64,000 bases of DNA from Adiantum capillus-veneris. Its lineage: Eukaryota > Streptophyta > Polypodiopsida > Polypodiales > Pteridaceae. Positions 1 through 11,200 of this stretch are shown in pieces. The stretch covers positions 2,292,497-2,356,496 of the forward strand of contig CM043964.1 in the NCBI GenBank assembly GCA_014529385.2, written 5' to 3'. The notes under the pieces are model-generated. The model made no database searches. It was not told the DNA's origin and saw only the letters and a program-made list of their open reading frames with translations. Positions within the stretch are counted from its first letter, which is position 1. Each line of letters starts with the position of its first letter. The position numbers were made by a program, and so were the translations under genes.

Positions 1-123
1 TGGGGTTTGAGTGGTCATGAGGCTATTGAATGTGGTAGAACTTGGGTTCTGAGCTATAACCATTGTGTTACAACCGTGAAATGTGAAAGATGTTAACAAC
101 TCCTTCAATTTTGCCTCTGTAGT

Positions 124-141
124 CTTTATACGCGTATAAAG
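124..141. repeat. E1 palindrome copy
   Basis: Perfect 18-bp palindrome CTTTATACGCGTATAAAG. It is one of the repeated sites of E1. Confidence 0.9.
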
Positions 142-406
142 TCTAGATGGTCAAAATGAGGCTGAACTTGATCTGTGAGGTCCCCATGGCATGGTTAGCC
201 CTTTGATCATTCCAAATTTGACTTTTGAGGTTTTTCAGTGAGGCTGGGGTTCAATCTGTGGTTTTGGCATTCTTTTTTCACTCTTTTTGATCCCACTAGT
301 CATAAACTTGTTCAAATTGGTCCAAATTGGATATTTGGCATGTATTCATGATATTGGATAAAATGAAAACAAAAAATGATGAGTTTGACCTCCAGAAGAA
401 GATGAA

Positions 407-431
407 GTCATTATATGCGTATAAAAGACTA
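407..431. repeat. E1 palindrome copy, degenerate
   Basis: A decayed version of the same site (core TATGCGTATA with flanking AGTC and AGACT) lies about 285 bp from the copy at 124 and 316 bp from the copy at 723. Confidence 0.7.
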
Positions 432-722
432 CATCTAGATTTTTTTTACTGTTTTCAATGTATTTTGCTATTGATGCATTGTATAGTGCCTCGATCAAGT
501 TTGGTTGGATTTGGAGCAAGTTTGTTAGTGTTTCGGTTATAGTTTGAGTTTAGGCCTAAACCTTGCGTCTTTTTGGCAAGGTCTTTTTAGATGCTCCAAC
601 TAGCTCCAAACCCAATCAAACTTGGTAGGTCCTATGCTTAGAGTATGTACTATGGCAGCTTAGAGTATGTACTATGGCAATATGAATCAGTTTGTGATGA
701 ACTCCTTGTGAAAGTGGTAGTG

Positions 723-746
723 AGTCTTTATACGCGTATAAAGACT
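723..746. repeat. E1 palindrome copy, full length
   Basis: Perfect 24-bp palindrome: the 18-bp core CTTTATACGCGTATAAAG flanked by AGT and ACT. It is the longest E1 copy. Confidence 0.93.
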
Positions 747-1100
747 ACTATTGCAAAAATGTGATTTTTTGAATCCTGACTTGCATGGTGATTGTGCCCT
801 AAGCCCTAAATACTTGATTTCAACTTTAAAAGTCATTACTTGAGCATAGAAACTTCCCTTTGCCTTTTCAGTCCTCGAAGTTGTTGCTTGGTCCTTGAGC
901 CATCTTCCCACCATTATTCCTGCTGAATATCAATTTCCTAGCTTGGGGAAGTGAGTAAGAACCTTTTCGTGTGGTTGTTGCCGCATTTGGGTTCTCCAAC
1001 ACCCCTTTTGGCAATTTGTCGCTCTTAAATCATCTTTTTGATTGGCGATGATAGATAGCCGCTTTTTTGCACTTTTGCTATTGGTTGTGCATTTATGAAT

Positions 1101-1119
1101 GCCTCCCCCCCTCCTAGCC
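1101..1119 (-). other. Internal polypurine (PPT-like) tract of E1
   Basis: The minus strand reads GGCTAGGAGGGGGGGAGGC. The identical 19-mer is at 35041-35059 in E4. The core AGGAGGGGGGGAG also lies directly before the E4 3' LTR at 46737-46749. It looks like a PPT but sits inside the element, so it may be a central PPT (inference). Confidence 0.6.
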
Positions 1120-1282
1120 GGAGTCCTCCCGGATGACAAGGTATCACCTCGGAGTATGTGCCGTGCATAGGTTGAAAAAGTTGTGCTAATTCTTGGCCGA
1201 TTAATGTGGCCCTATTTTATGCATACTCGGTCAATGCATGGAAAAATTAATGTTGTGCAAGAGAAGGGAATAAGCAAAATGT

Positions 1283-2002
1283 TTATTGGCATTCGCCGTC
1301 TAGGTTTCCTGTTTTCTTTGCAAGTAACAGCTGTAGCTCTACTGATCTTTGTTTAATTGTCTTTTTTGTAAAAGGCAATTGCTTTGTCGACACTGTTGAT
1401 AGAGCCGTAGCTGTTTCTATGGAGACGATTGGCTTGGCCGGAATGGCCGTGGGCCGTAAATTCTTTGCCTTCCATTGGTATTTTGTTTCTGCGGATTTTT
1501 GTAGATGTTTTGGTACTTCCTTGGATGCCACTGGTTTGTTGCTGATTGGCATCCACATAAGTCAATTTTCCTTTTTCAAATGCAGTTGTCCGCCTTCCGT
1601 TGTTGCTTGTACTGAAGGGAGTTCCTTTTGCTTTTGTTTTGGTATCCAAATGCGAGTGACATATGGGTTATGGCTAAGCATTTTCTTTGGGATCCATATC
1701 TGTTTTATGCCCTTGGTTTTTGGTTGAACTATCTGCTTCGTTGAAATTCTTTTGTTGCATTGTTGTTTGTCTGCCATGTCATTTCTATCCTTCCGCATCC
1801 ATACTTGTTTCCCTTGTTTTGGTAACCTAGATCTTTGCATTGCGGCCGGTGACTTCGTATGTCTGTAATTAGCATGGTTGGCCTTTACTTGATTGTTGGT
1901 CTCGAGTATCATGTTGTTCTTTGGTGGAATTTTTACTTTTGGCTCTTTTTCCAGTGATTGCATGGCTTGCAGACAGCTGAGTATTCTGGTATTGTTGAGC
2001 AA
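1283..2002 (-). pseudogene. E1 post-integrase ORF with Trp-Pro-Lys repeats
   Basis: Overlapping reading-frame pieces downstream of the second protease encode a basic, Gln/Lys/Asn-rich protein with spaced motifs QVWMRK, QIWIPKK, RIWIPKQ and MWMPISNK. The same ORF, similarly frameshifted, occurs at 34266-34944 in E4, and a shorter version follows the E5 protease at 53620-54040. The composition suggests nucleic-acid binding (inference). I know no described function. It lies between the protease and the internal G tract. The frame is broken several times, so the product is not made as it stands. Confidence 0.6.
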
Positions 2003-2029
2003 AGGCTATCACTTGTTGTTCATGTGCAT

Positions 2030-2345
2030 GCTGAATTTTGACTGCCTTTGCATTCCAATCTATCTTCACATTGTACTCTTTTTGCCACGGTTGTCCCAAC
2101 ATCATTGGGTGTTGTGTGCTTTCATCCTCCACCACATAGAATGTGTGTGGGTAAATATATTGATGTATTTGTCACATGCAATATAGTCCATCCCAATGTT
2201 TTCAACGGGTGTGATGTACTACTTTCCAGCACTTGAGGAGTAGGATGAAGTTGACCTGTGGATTTGAGCTGTTGGTATAATCCGTAAGAGATCAAATTTG
2301 CTTGACCTCGAATCAAGCAATGTTATCGATTCAACTTGATTGTTG
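2030..2345 (-). pseudogene. Second retropepsin-like protease domain of E1, after integrase
   Basis: Three adjacent reading frames give the retropepsin landmarks in order: TLLDSRSS (active-site D-S/T-G, with G replaced by R), LISYGLYQQL, TLGWTILHVTN, VVEDESTQHPMMLGQPW and YNVKIDW. Two one-base shifts, near 2310 and near 2150, separate the pieces. The domain directly follows the integrase C-terminus and a poly-Gln run. E1 has another protease at the usual place upstream of RT (17440-17860), so this is an additional copy in an unusual position. The active-site change and the shifts make it inactive here. Confidence 0.65.
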
Positions 2346-2429
2346 CCCACTTTGACTGCAATTATTGGCTCCACTGTGTCTTCATCCAACTTCGTCAGTT
2401 GAATGGCATTGATTCGCAATGGTGCTCCA

Positions 2430-3660
2430 CTTTGTTGTTGTTGTTGTTGTTGCAGAAGTCTTCTTTTTGCAATGCGTTCCTTTGCTTCTGCCTGAGCTTC
2501 CTCTCGTACTCGCTGTTTTTCCTTCATTCGTTGTTTTCCTTGATGCATTTGTTGGAGAATCTCGTGTGTGAGTGGTAGATGATATTTCTTCAGTCGACAT
2601 CCACTAATCCAGTTTGGCATTTCTTCACCTGCTAATGTAGCACGCTTGACAGCTCCACTTTGTGATAGATCACTAATCACAAATGGTCCCATCCCTCGCT
2701 TTTTAAGTTTCTTGGCACGTTGCTTCAAAGTATAAACAAGTACGTAATCACCTGTTTTAAATTCTTTAGTGCTCACATGTATGTCAAAAAACTTTTTTTG
2801 TCTTCTCTTTTTTAGCATAGATTGAAGCTACAGCTCTCAAGCGGAGTTCATCTAGCTTTTCAAGATCATCTATTGTTGAAAAGAGCTCATGCCCTGTCCA
2901 TTCTAAGCGTTTTGCTAGTCGTAGAGTTGGAATTAAAAACTCTATGGGTAGTATAGCATTTAGGCCAAACACCATGTTGTACGATGTTGTTCCTATCAAT
3001 GTTTTGTAAGCTACCCTGTATGTCCATAGTGTTGAGTGTAGCTGCTGATCCCAATCTGTTCTTGATTATGACACTATTTTAGTGAGAACCGTGCATAATG
3101 TTTTATTTGTGGCCTCAGCTTGTCCATTGGCCTGTGGATGGTATGGAGCAGATTTCCTATGTATGACCATGAATTCCTCTAGCAGATATTCAATGACTTC
3201 ATTAAGAAATGTGTTCCACGATCACTGAAAATTTCTATTGGCAACTCGTATCGTACAAAAACATTCTCATACCAAAATTGTGCAGTGGTGCGTGCATCTG
3301 CTTTTTGAGTTGCCTTGGCTTCGACCCATTTTGTGAGATAGTCCATAGCCTCAATGATATATTGGGTATGGGTGCAATATGCATGGGGTGAGATAGGTCC
3401 CACAAAATCAATGCCCCATTTTGCAAATGCTCTTGCTCCCATCATTGGCCGTAGTGGCATCTCATCTCTTTTTATTGGCACCTTGGTGCATTGACACGCG
3501 TCACAACACCTTACAAACTCTTCAGCATCCATGTGCAATGTAGGCCACCATATACCTGTGGTTAAGACTATTTTTTCCGTCTTATCGCTTGAAAATGGCC
3601 TCCACTTATTCCGCTATGTGCATGTTCTAGAATCACAGCAGGTATTCGCTTTCACTTGCA
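2430..3660 (-). pseudogene. E1 integrase
   Basis: The N-terminal zinc domain shows EHAHSGISGGHF near 3610-3640 and CCDACQCTK near 3500. The core keeps WGIDFVGP (first Asp) and FSDRGTHF (second Asp). The third acidic residue falls in the decayed stretch 2999-3180. The C-terminal part (2430-2818) has the basic FKTGDYVLVYTLKQ and GPFVISD segments typical of Ty3/gypsy integrases, and it ends in poly-Gln coded by a CAA-type repeat near 2430-2455. No chromodomain is seen. Frameshifts and stops break it into at least four pieces. Confidence 0.85.
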
Positions 3661-4823
3661 CATATTCTAATTTGATTGTCCTTTCCTCGCTTATAGAGTT
3701 GGTTCCCAATCAACTGAAAGTCACGAGCTTCCAGTTCTAAAGCTTTTTTCTGTGCTCTTGTGATGTTCTCAGGGAACGTCTTGGTGGTTAAGAAATCAAT
3801 GATATATTGACTCCATGCAGGTGCAATGTTTACCTGAAACAATGTCGCGTGATCCACTGGTCGTTTGGCACGACATATAGTACGATTGGTAACATAAGAA
3901 TGTGAGTCCGCATACATAGTTGGCCAATGAACCCCTAACTGTTTCAGTCTCTGGTGTGTTTTCACTGTTGAACAATGAAATGCACAATCTTGGACATTTT
4001 CTTCTTCAAGGTAGCACTCGAATTCTTTCGGACTTATACATAATCGTAGGATTTGGTCCGATCCTAGATGATACAGCCGTCCTGCTATCAACTGGAAGTT
4101 TTTTGTTTATCGAATTGTTTGTTGTTTGGATCTGTATTCCGTATTATCAAACGCACTTCCAAAGGAAGGAATGCTAACAATTTCCTGAGACCATTTGGGT
4201 ACCATTTCAATATTGAAAAGCTAAGCATCTGGTATGTCATCATCGACTCCTTCAGGAGCTTCCCCGTTGTGTATCCTTGAAAGATGATCCGCTCGTAGAT
4301 GGGTTTTACCCTTTTTGACCACAACTGTGAATTCAAACTCTAAAAATATAATAAAGCAGCGTACAATTCTCCTTGTATTGCATGGTTTATTTACCAGATA
4401 CAAAAGAGCTTGATGATCTATGAAGAACACAAATTTGTTTGCGAGCAAATAATGCCAAAATTTCTTTACAACATAAATCATTCCTAACCCTTCCCGCTCG
4501 GTGGTTGTGTAGTTCTTTTCTGCACTGTTTAGCTGTCGGCTCACATAGAAAATTGGAAAATCCATTGTTCCGTCTCCAGGTTGAGCTAGCATACTTCCAA
4601 AGGCATATGCAGAAGCATCAATGTGAACATGGAATATCTTTTCCCAATCTGGTGCCTTCAGTACAGGTGCTGATATAAGGTTTTCCTTCAGCTTTTGGAA
4701 TGAAGTTTCACACTCCTCGGTCCAATCGAAATTTACTAGTAAACGATATAGAGGTTGTGGGATAACCGCGTACTTGTATATGAATCTTCGATAATATCCG
4801 CAGTGTCCCATGAAGGATTGCAC
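3640..4823 (-). pseudogene. E1 RNase H and connector to integrase
   Basis: The sequence from FMGHCGYYRRFI through FHVHIDASAYAFGSML, YVSRQLNSAEKNYTTTERE and FFIDHQALLYL to RADHLSRI is the RT-linked RNase H of Ty3/gypsy elements, with its D, E and D positions kept. It runs without a break over 4221-4823. The connector (3633-4091) carries LEARDFQLIGNQLYKRG, which normally precedes the integrase zinc domain. One or more frameshifts lie between 4091 and 4221. There is no second, archaeal-type RNase H here, unlike E2. Confidence 0.85.
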
Positions 4824-5020
4824 TTGTTTCGCATTAGTAGGCCTGGGTAGGTCTAAAATGATTTGACTTTGTCTAGGTCAGTTTTAATGCCATTTTTTGA
4901 GACAATGTGTCCTAAGATGCGGCCTTGCTTAGCCATGAATTCACACTTTTCCGGGTTAAGACAGATTCGATATGTCCTGCATTTTTCAAAGACCTTCTGC
5001 AAATGGTCGATATGTTCCTC

Positions 5021-5492
5021 TCATAGAAGAGAGTGTACACAAAGATCATCCATGTAAATTTCTAAGAATATTCTTAGGTATTTCTTGAATGCGTGAGTCA
5101 TTAACCTTTGGAAGGTAGCTGGGGCATTAGTTAAGCCAAAAGGCATAACTCGATATGCATAAATTCCCCATTCTGTGGAAAATGCTGTTTTGTGTTGATC
5201 CTCCCTTGCTATTGCCAGTTGGTTGTATCCTGAAAACCCATCCAGAAAGGAATAAGCCCGTTTCCCGGCCACCCGCTCAAGTACATGTTCTGTGATTGGC
5301 AAGGGATAATTATCCCTTATGGTGGCTGCATTTACCTTTTTGAGGTTTACACACACTCGCAGTTTGCCATTCGTTTTGGGAACTACCACAATGGGTGACA
5401 CCCAATCTGTATGGTCGATTTCATAGATGAATTCCACTTCCATCAGTTTATCAATCTCTTCTTTGATTTGTTTAGCAAATGTGTCATTATAT
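5021..5492 (-). pseudogene. E1 reverse transcriptase, C-terminal part (cut by E2)
   Basis: Motifs in order: EEIDKLMEVEFIYEI, SPIVVVPKTNGKLRVCV, SFLDGFSGYNQ (first catalytic Asp), RVMPFGLTNAPATFQRLM and IYMDDLCVH (YMDD). The frame ends at 5493 where the E2 LTR begins. The missing N-terminal part is at 16180-16390. A stop follows the YMDD block near 5021. Confidence 0.9.
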
Positions 5493-5751
5493 TGAGGCGG
5501 TCCGGGGCGGGCAACAAGAAGAGCAACCTCTAGACACCCTTCAAGGCTCCCGTGCTGCTCAATGGGGCTGGGGCACAACACAACACAAACCAAAACAACA
5601 AACCCCCAGCCAAATCCCAACTACACAAGGGGCACCACCTAGTTTAAGAGCGAACTAGGACGCAAAAGAGGAGAATCGTTAGAGCAACCCACAAACAAGC
5701 AAGGAATTTACACTAACCCTAACACCAATGGAACACTCTCACACACTAAAA

Positions 5752-5827
<76 letters not shown>

Positions 5828-8164
5828 TGCTCGGGCTGCTTTGAAGTGTATCGTTAATGATCAAGCAAACATAAATATATATACGTAAGAAAGAGAGAGA
5901 AGGGGGTGCTTGTTGTACTAATGCCTTCTTACAAATTTGTCATGACCAATCAAAGTGAGATTAGTATTTGTTCAACATAGCCTGAGTAAATTACACCACA
6001 ACACATCACAAGAAAAAAACCACCCCAATCACTGTCTTAAGGCCAGGGGAGTCCTCTCCACCCTGTCGCCCTCTTACAGCATGTGGGATTTACGGAGACA
6101 AGCTATCAAGAACTTAAATAAAACACCAAGACACTTACACATCATTATTGTCCATGACTTCACGTTGGAAGGGAGATAAGGTATCCATGCTTAGTCCAAA
6201 TTCACCCTCCTTGATTCAACAAATGTTGGGCTTACTCTAGTAGGAGAAATGATACATTTCCTACTCCCAATTTAATGATCACTCTCTCTTACAATGGCAT
6301 AGAGTTCCCTTGCTAATCACCCCTAATACAACACATACATATGCCTAATGCCAATGAGATTCCACTCAAGAGCTCCTTCTCAAGAGGTTGAGCTTGGATT
6401 CTCAAGCTATAGCATAGTGCTCTTTCTTCTCCCCCCCCCTTTTGTGCTAGCTACACCCTCCTTTTATAGCAATTTTGAAGGCTAGGGTCACTCCTCTAAC
6501 CATGGTTGGGTTAGATTTTCAGCAATTTATCTAATTTCGTTTTCTTGGAATTATCAAGAAGTTGGTGGGGAAAGAGAGAGGAGAGAAATGGAGGTGATAG
6601 GACTTTTCATAGTGGGTTAGTGTTAGTAGAGTTAGTATTAATTTACAAATGGAATTGGATATTTACAATGGGAGTATCCATGTAGGATACAAATAAGGAA
6701 GAAAAACTCTTAAGAGGTAAGAAAAGGTGGATTTCTTACAAGGTTGATGCTCCAAGTGTCTTGAGTAGGGCCAATTTTGACGCTTGTTGACGGTCCACTT
6801 AGCTTTGAGACGGTACATATTTTTCTCCACTCTTGACCTTCCTTAGAGACAAGGTAATTGAAGCTGAGTAATCAACCACCATGATGCTGTCTTTTAAGAG
6901 AAGAGGCTGAATTTTGTGGTTTTTTTGATAGATATGGGTAATTTGGAGGAGGAAAAATGAGACTAGGTGGTCAATTTTGGAATGGAATTGTGTGTGGGAG
7001 GTATGAGTTCACCATGGTTTCTCTTATTCTTCAAGGTTGAGGAGAAGGTGAGTAGGGTGCAGAGAGGAGTGGTGAGAGAGGTGGGGATGATGAGTGGAGA
7101 AGTGTGTGTGAAAGAGGAAAATGATAAAGTGGAAGAGAGAGTGTGGCTGCATAGCATGGGAAAAATGGGGTCCACTAATAAAATCATAGCTCACAGTTAG
7201 TAGCTCAAAAAAATATGAAAAAATTTGAGGCAAATGTTCAGCCCACTAGCTACAACTTTTGTTTGTATCACTTTTTCAAATTTGGAGAGCAAGTGAACTT
7301 TAAAAATTCAGCAAAACCGACCATTTTTTTCCACTGCACAAGGTCCTTGTGGGGTCCTTCTTTGGATGATTCTTTTGAATACCTCCAAGAGTGAGCCCTC
7401 CATAGTGCATGTATGCATGCCACCTACCCTTGACCTTATTTGGTAGGTCTATAATTGAAGATATTGTTGAGATCATGATATAAGTGAATAGTAGAACTAA
7501 GAAAATCAAATATTGAGGGGTCTAAAAAATATGTATATGTCAAATATAAATAATATAAGTGGAAAAAATATAAAGGGGTCAAAAGAAATCTCTCTCATTA
7601 TGAGGCTACCATAAAAAGATAAATATTTTTGGTGTTCTAATTTTTTAGAAAAAAAACAAAATAGACGTAGGAAGGGAAAAATCACAATAGTGAAAAAATA
7701 TACACATAAATAAAACTAGCTTTTTTGGATTTTTGTTGGGGTGGAGTTACACCAAATATAAGAGAAGCTTACATGAAAATATTTCTATATGGAATAAAGA
7801 GTATGAAAAATGGTAAGAAAAATTGTGGTAATGGTGAGGCAATGTGCAGAGCATAAATAACACACACCTAGGTAAAAATATTTAAATAAATACCAAAATA
7901 ATTATGAAAAAATCTTTTATTTAGGCCCTATATACAAAGAAATATTTACATACGCATGGGCCATAATATACTTATATTTTTTATATTTTTTATTTTTTTG
8001 GCTCAACTAGCCCAATGACTAGCTAATTGAGGGTTTTTTATTTCAGTAAGGAGATATGGGAAAAGTCCCCTAACTCACACGCACCTATATACAGTGAAAG
8101 GGTGAGGGTAACCACAGTGTTTAAGCGATTTGATAGGGTGAGATAACTCACTATGGCAATTACA
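5493..8164 (-). repeat. E2 3' LTR (left copy)
   Basis: It starts TGAGGCGGTCC and ends GGCAATTACA on the plus strand. It matches 14088-16179 along its length except for 5548-6124, which the right copy lacks. That extra block holds a (GA)n tract at 5755-5824. No genes are seen. Short open frames such as those at 6963-7233 recur in both LTR copies and have no known relatives. Confidence 0.9.
5755..5824. repeat. (GA)n microsatellite
   Basis: About 35 GA units inside the part of the E2 LTR that only the left copy has. Confidence 0.98.
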
Positions 8165-8178
8165 AAGAGCCGCATTAG

Positions 8179-8188
8179 CCCTCCCCCA
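8179..8188 (-). other. Candidate E2 polypurine tract
   Basis: The minus strand reads TGGGGGAGGG, 14 bases before the 3' LTR starts at 8164. The gap is larger than usual, so the assignment is tentative. Confidence 0.4.
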
Positions 8189-8202
8189 GGATGATGGTAC
8201 AT

Positions 8203-11200
8203 TCATGTACCATTATAAAGAATCTTTTCCAAAGAGAGTGCTTCACAGTCCTTGACAAGATCTTCATTGTTTGGCCCCTTGGAATTTTGGTTTGTGTTAC
8301 ACTCATGCTTCATGGAACAATACTTACATGAGATAGTTGCCTTTTGCTTTGGTAGATCCTTTGGTAGAAGGCGACTCAAGTAAGGCTTCAAGCGATAGCC
8401 GTTTACCTTCCTGGAGTTCTCTTTCCCATTCAAGTCCATAAGTTGATAGTAACTTGAATTGAAAGCCTTCTTGACTATGTATGGCCCCTTCCATCTTGTT
8501 TCAAATTTGGCATCAAAACGATTATCGAGTCGATTGTCATACCTTAGCACAAGATCTCCTTCATTGATGCCTTTGTCCTTCAGTTTCTTGTCAAGCTTCT
8601 CCTTTGTCTGTGTGGCTTTCCTCTTATAGCACTCGTATGCTGCTTCTCTTTTCCACTCAAGCTCAGCTAAGGTAAGAAGTCGATCCATCCATGCTTCTTG
8701 ATCATCTTGTGCTGATTTGCCATGAAGTCTCATTGTTGGAATGTTTAGCTCAATTGGCTGTAAAGCCTCTTGACCATAGACCAAGTGAAATGGTGTGAAC
8801 TCCGTGGCTTCCCTATATGTGGTTCGATATGCCCACAAGGCACCATCCAAGAAGTCATCCCACAACTTTGTCTTGTTTTTCACCATCTTTCTAATGATGC
8901 CTGCAATGACACCATTAGATTTTTCTACCAAACCATTTGATTGGGGATAGTAGGGTGTACTGTGACGGTGTAGAATGTGAAGTTCTTCACAGACTTCTGT
9001 GAGTAATCCCTTTCTAAACCCTGGACCATGATCAGAAACAATCTCCAAAGGTGTGCCAAATCTACAACAAATGTGAGTGTAGATGAATTTGCTCACTGTC
9101 CTCTCATTTACCTTTGCCACACTTTGTGCTTCCACCCACCTAGTCATATAGTCTACAACCACTAGAATGTAGAGTTTACCATTTTTTGTCCTAGGCAGAG
9201 GACCCATAGTATCAATGCCCCACTTTTCAAAGGGTCCATTTGCAAGCACAATTTGCCTTGGACCATAAATCAATCTTCTATTCCCATTTAACTGACAATT
9301 GTGACAACTTTTACACCAATGTTGGACATCCACATGCAGACTTGGCCAAACATACCCCGCAACCAAAATCTTCTTCACAGCTAATTCCTGGGAAAAATGA
9401 CCACCACATGCCTCTTCATGCAAATCTTTTAGAATGGTTGGAATTTCCGCGATAGTTGGTACTCTTCTGCACACTTTATCCTTCTCTCTTTGATAGAGGG
9501 AGCCTTCTAGGAAGAGATACATGCTTGCCTTCTTCATGAGTATCCTCTTCTGAGATTTTGTGAAGTCTGGTGGAAACTCACCCTCCAAAATGTAGCCAAT
9601 GATGGGAGCCAATGACTCCAATCCCTGGTACCTCGGTTGCTTCACAGCAGCCGCCACCATGATGACCTGCACTTCTTTCTTTACACATGCAACGGCTTGT
9701 TGTGCAAGTAAATCAGCATCTTCATTTTGTTTCCTAGGAATATGATATAATTGCACCTCCTCAAATTGATTAAATAGTCTACGGATGGTATGAACTTTGG
9801 CCCTTAGTCTTTCATTTTTGCATGCCCAAATGCCTAAAATCTGCTTCACAGTGAGAAGTGCATCCCCTTTTACCATGAGACGTTGTATACCATGGCCAAT
9901 GCATATTTTTAAACCATGAAGTAGTGTGTCATATTCTGCTTCATTGTTGCTAGCTGAACTTGGTAGATTGAACTTCTCTTTCATGACCACCTCTCCACTT
10001 GGGTTGAGCAACACTAGCCCTCCCCCTGCTTTTCCTGTGGCTCGACAAAAAGCTCCATCAAAGAACAAGGTAAAAGCATTAGGAATACTTTTTGGTGGTG
10101 GCAATGGTAGGGTCTTTACTTCAGGCACCTTAATCTCCTTTTCATGCACCCTATAAGTGAGGATCCCTGCCAATTGTGCACGCACACTATCTTCTACCTT
10201 GAAAGAGTATTGAAACTCTTGCAACTCCATAATCCACTTTGAGATCCTAGTACTAAGATTCATTTGAGATGACACCCAAGGGAAGAAATTCTCTGCGGTG
10301 AGGATTACAAAAGGTTTTGGGATCAAGTAGGATCTAAACTTCCTTATCGCAAACATGAGAGAAAGCATCATGAGTTCTGCCTCTGTGTAGCCTCTCTCTA
10401 AAGCATTCATGACCCTACTAGCAAAGTAGATGGGCCGCATCCTGGTACTATAGGGATCTTGTTGTAGCAAAACTGCACCAATTGTTTCTTTCCCAGCACT
10501 AGAGCTAACAAAGAATGTGTACTCCCAACAAGGAGGCATGAGTGTTCGTAGCTCTGACAAAATGGCTTTAATGTTACAAAAGTACTCTTCAAGCTCATCA
10601 GACCATGCAAATTCTACTTGTTGTGTCAACTTTTGCAAAGGGTGAAGTAACTCCGAGGCTAAGTGAATGAAGCGTGACATATACTTCACCTTTTGAATGA
10701 ATGAGATGACCTCCTTAAGACTCTTGGGTGATGGTAGCTCAATAAGAGCCTTTGCCTTTGAAGGATCCACTTCAATGCCTTTGTAAGAAACTTTATGACC
10801 AAGCAAGATTACTTCATCCTCACCTATATGGCACTTGTTGGGGTTGAGTTGACCTCCCATGTCGTAGAGCTTCTTTAAACCTTCTTCTACCCTTCGTAGA
10901 TGCAATGATTTTGAGCTATAAATACAGAAATCATCAATGAACAGCCTAATTGACTTTCCAAAGAATGCTTGAAACACCATATTCATGAAACGTTGGAATG
11001 TTGCAGGAGCATTTGTCAGACCAAATGGCATGACTCTAAAAGCATAACAACCCCAAGGAGTGATAAAGGTTGTTTTCAATTGATCCCCCAATGCAATCCC
11101 TATTTGAAAGTAACCTGAGTAACCATCACACACAGTGTACTTCTCATGACCAGCTACCTCATTTAGTATCTCATCCTGGAATGGGAGGAAAAAGTGATCT

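Larger units (their letters stand above)
1..1100 (-). other. E1 palindrome-bearing noncoding spacer
   Basis: No credible gene. The stretch follows the internal G tract of E1 and holds three copies of the E1 palindrome (124-141, about 407-431, 723-746) spaced roughly 285-315 bp. The equivalent place in E4 (35060-35487 plus 40991-43239) has the same layout with different palindrome arms and leads into a large ORF. I therefore read this as internal spacer and not as LTR. The matching E1 ORF and 3' LTR would lie left of the window. Confidence 0.6.

Noticed and set aside
1-1100. Interpretation as the 3' LTR of E1
   Set aside because: It does not match the E1 5' LTR (33386-34265). E4 shows that the same layout is internal spacer followed by ORF3 before the real LTR.
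6963-7233. Paired short open frames repeated at 14978-15248
   Set aside because: They recur only because the two E2 LTRs are copies of each other. Both strands are open and the composition is not protein-like.
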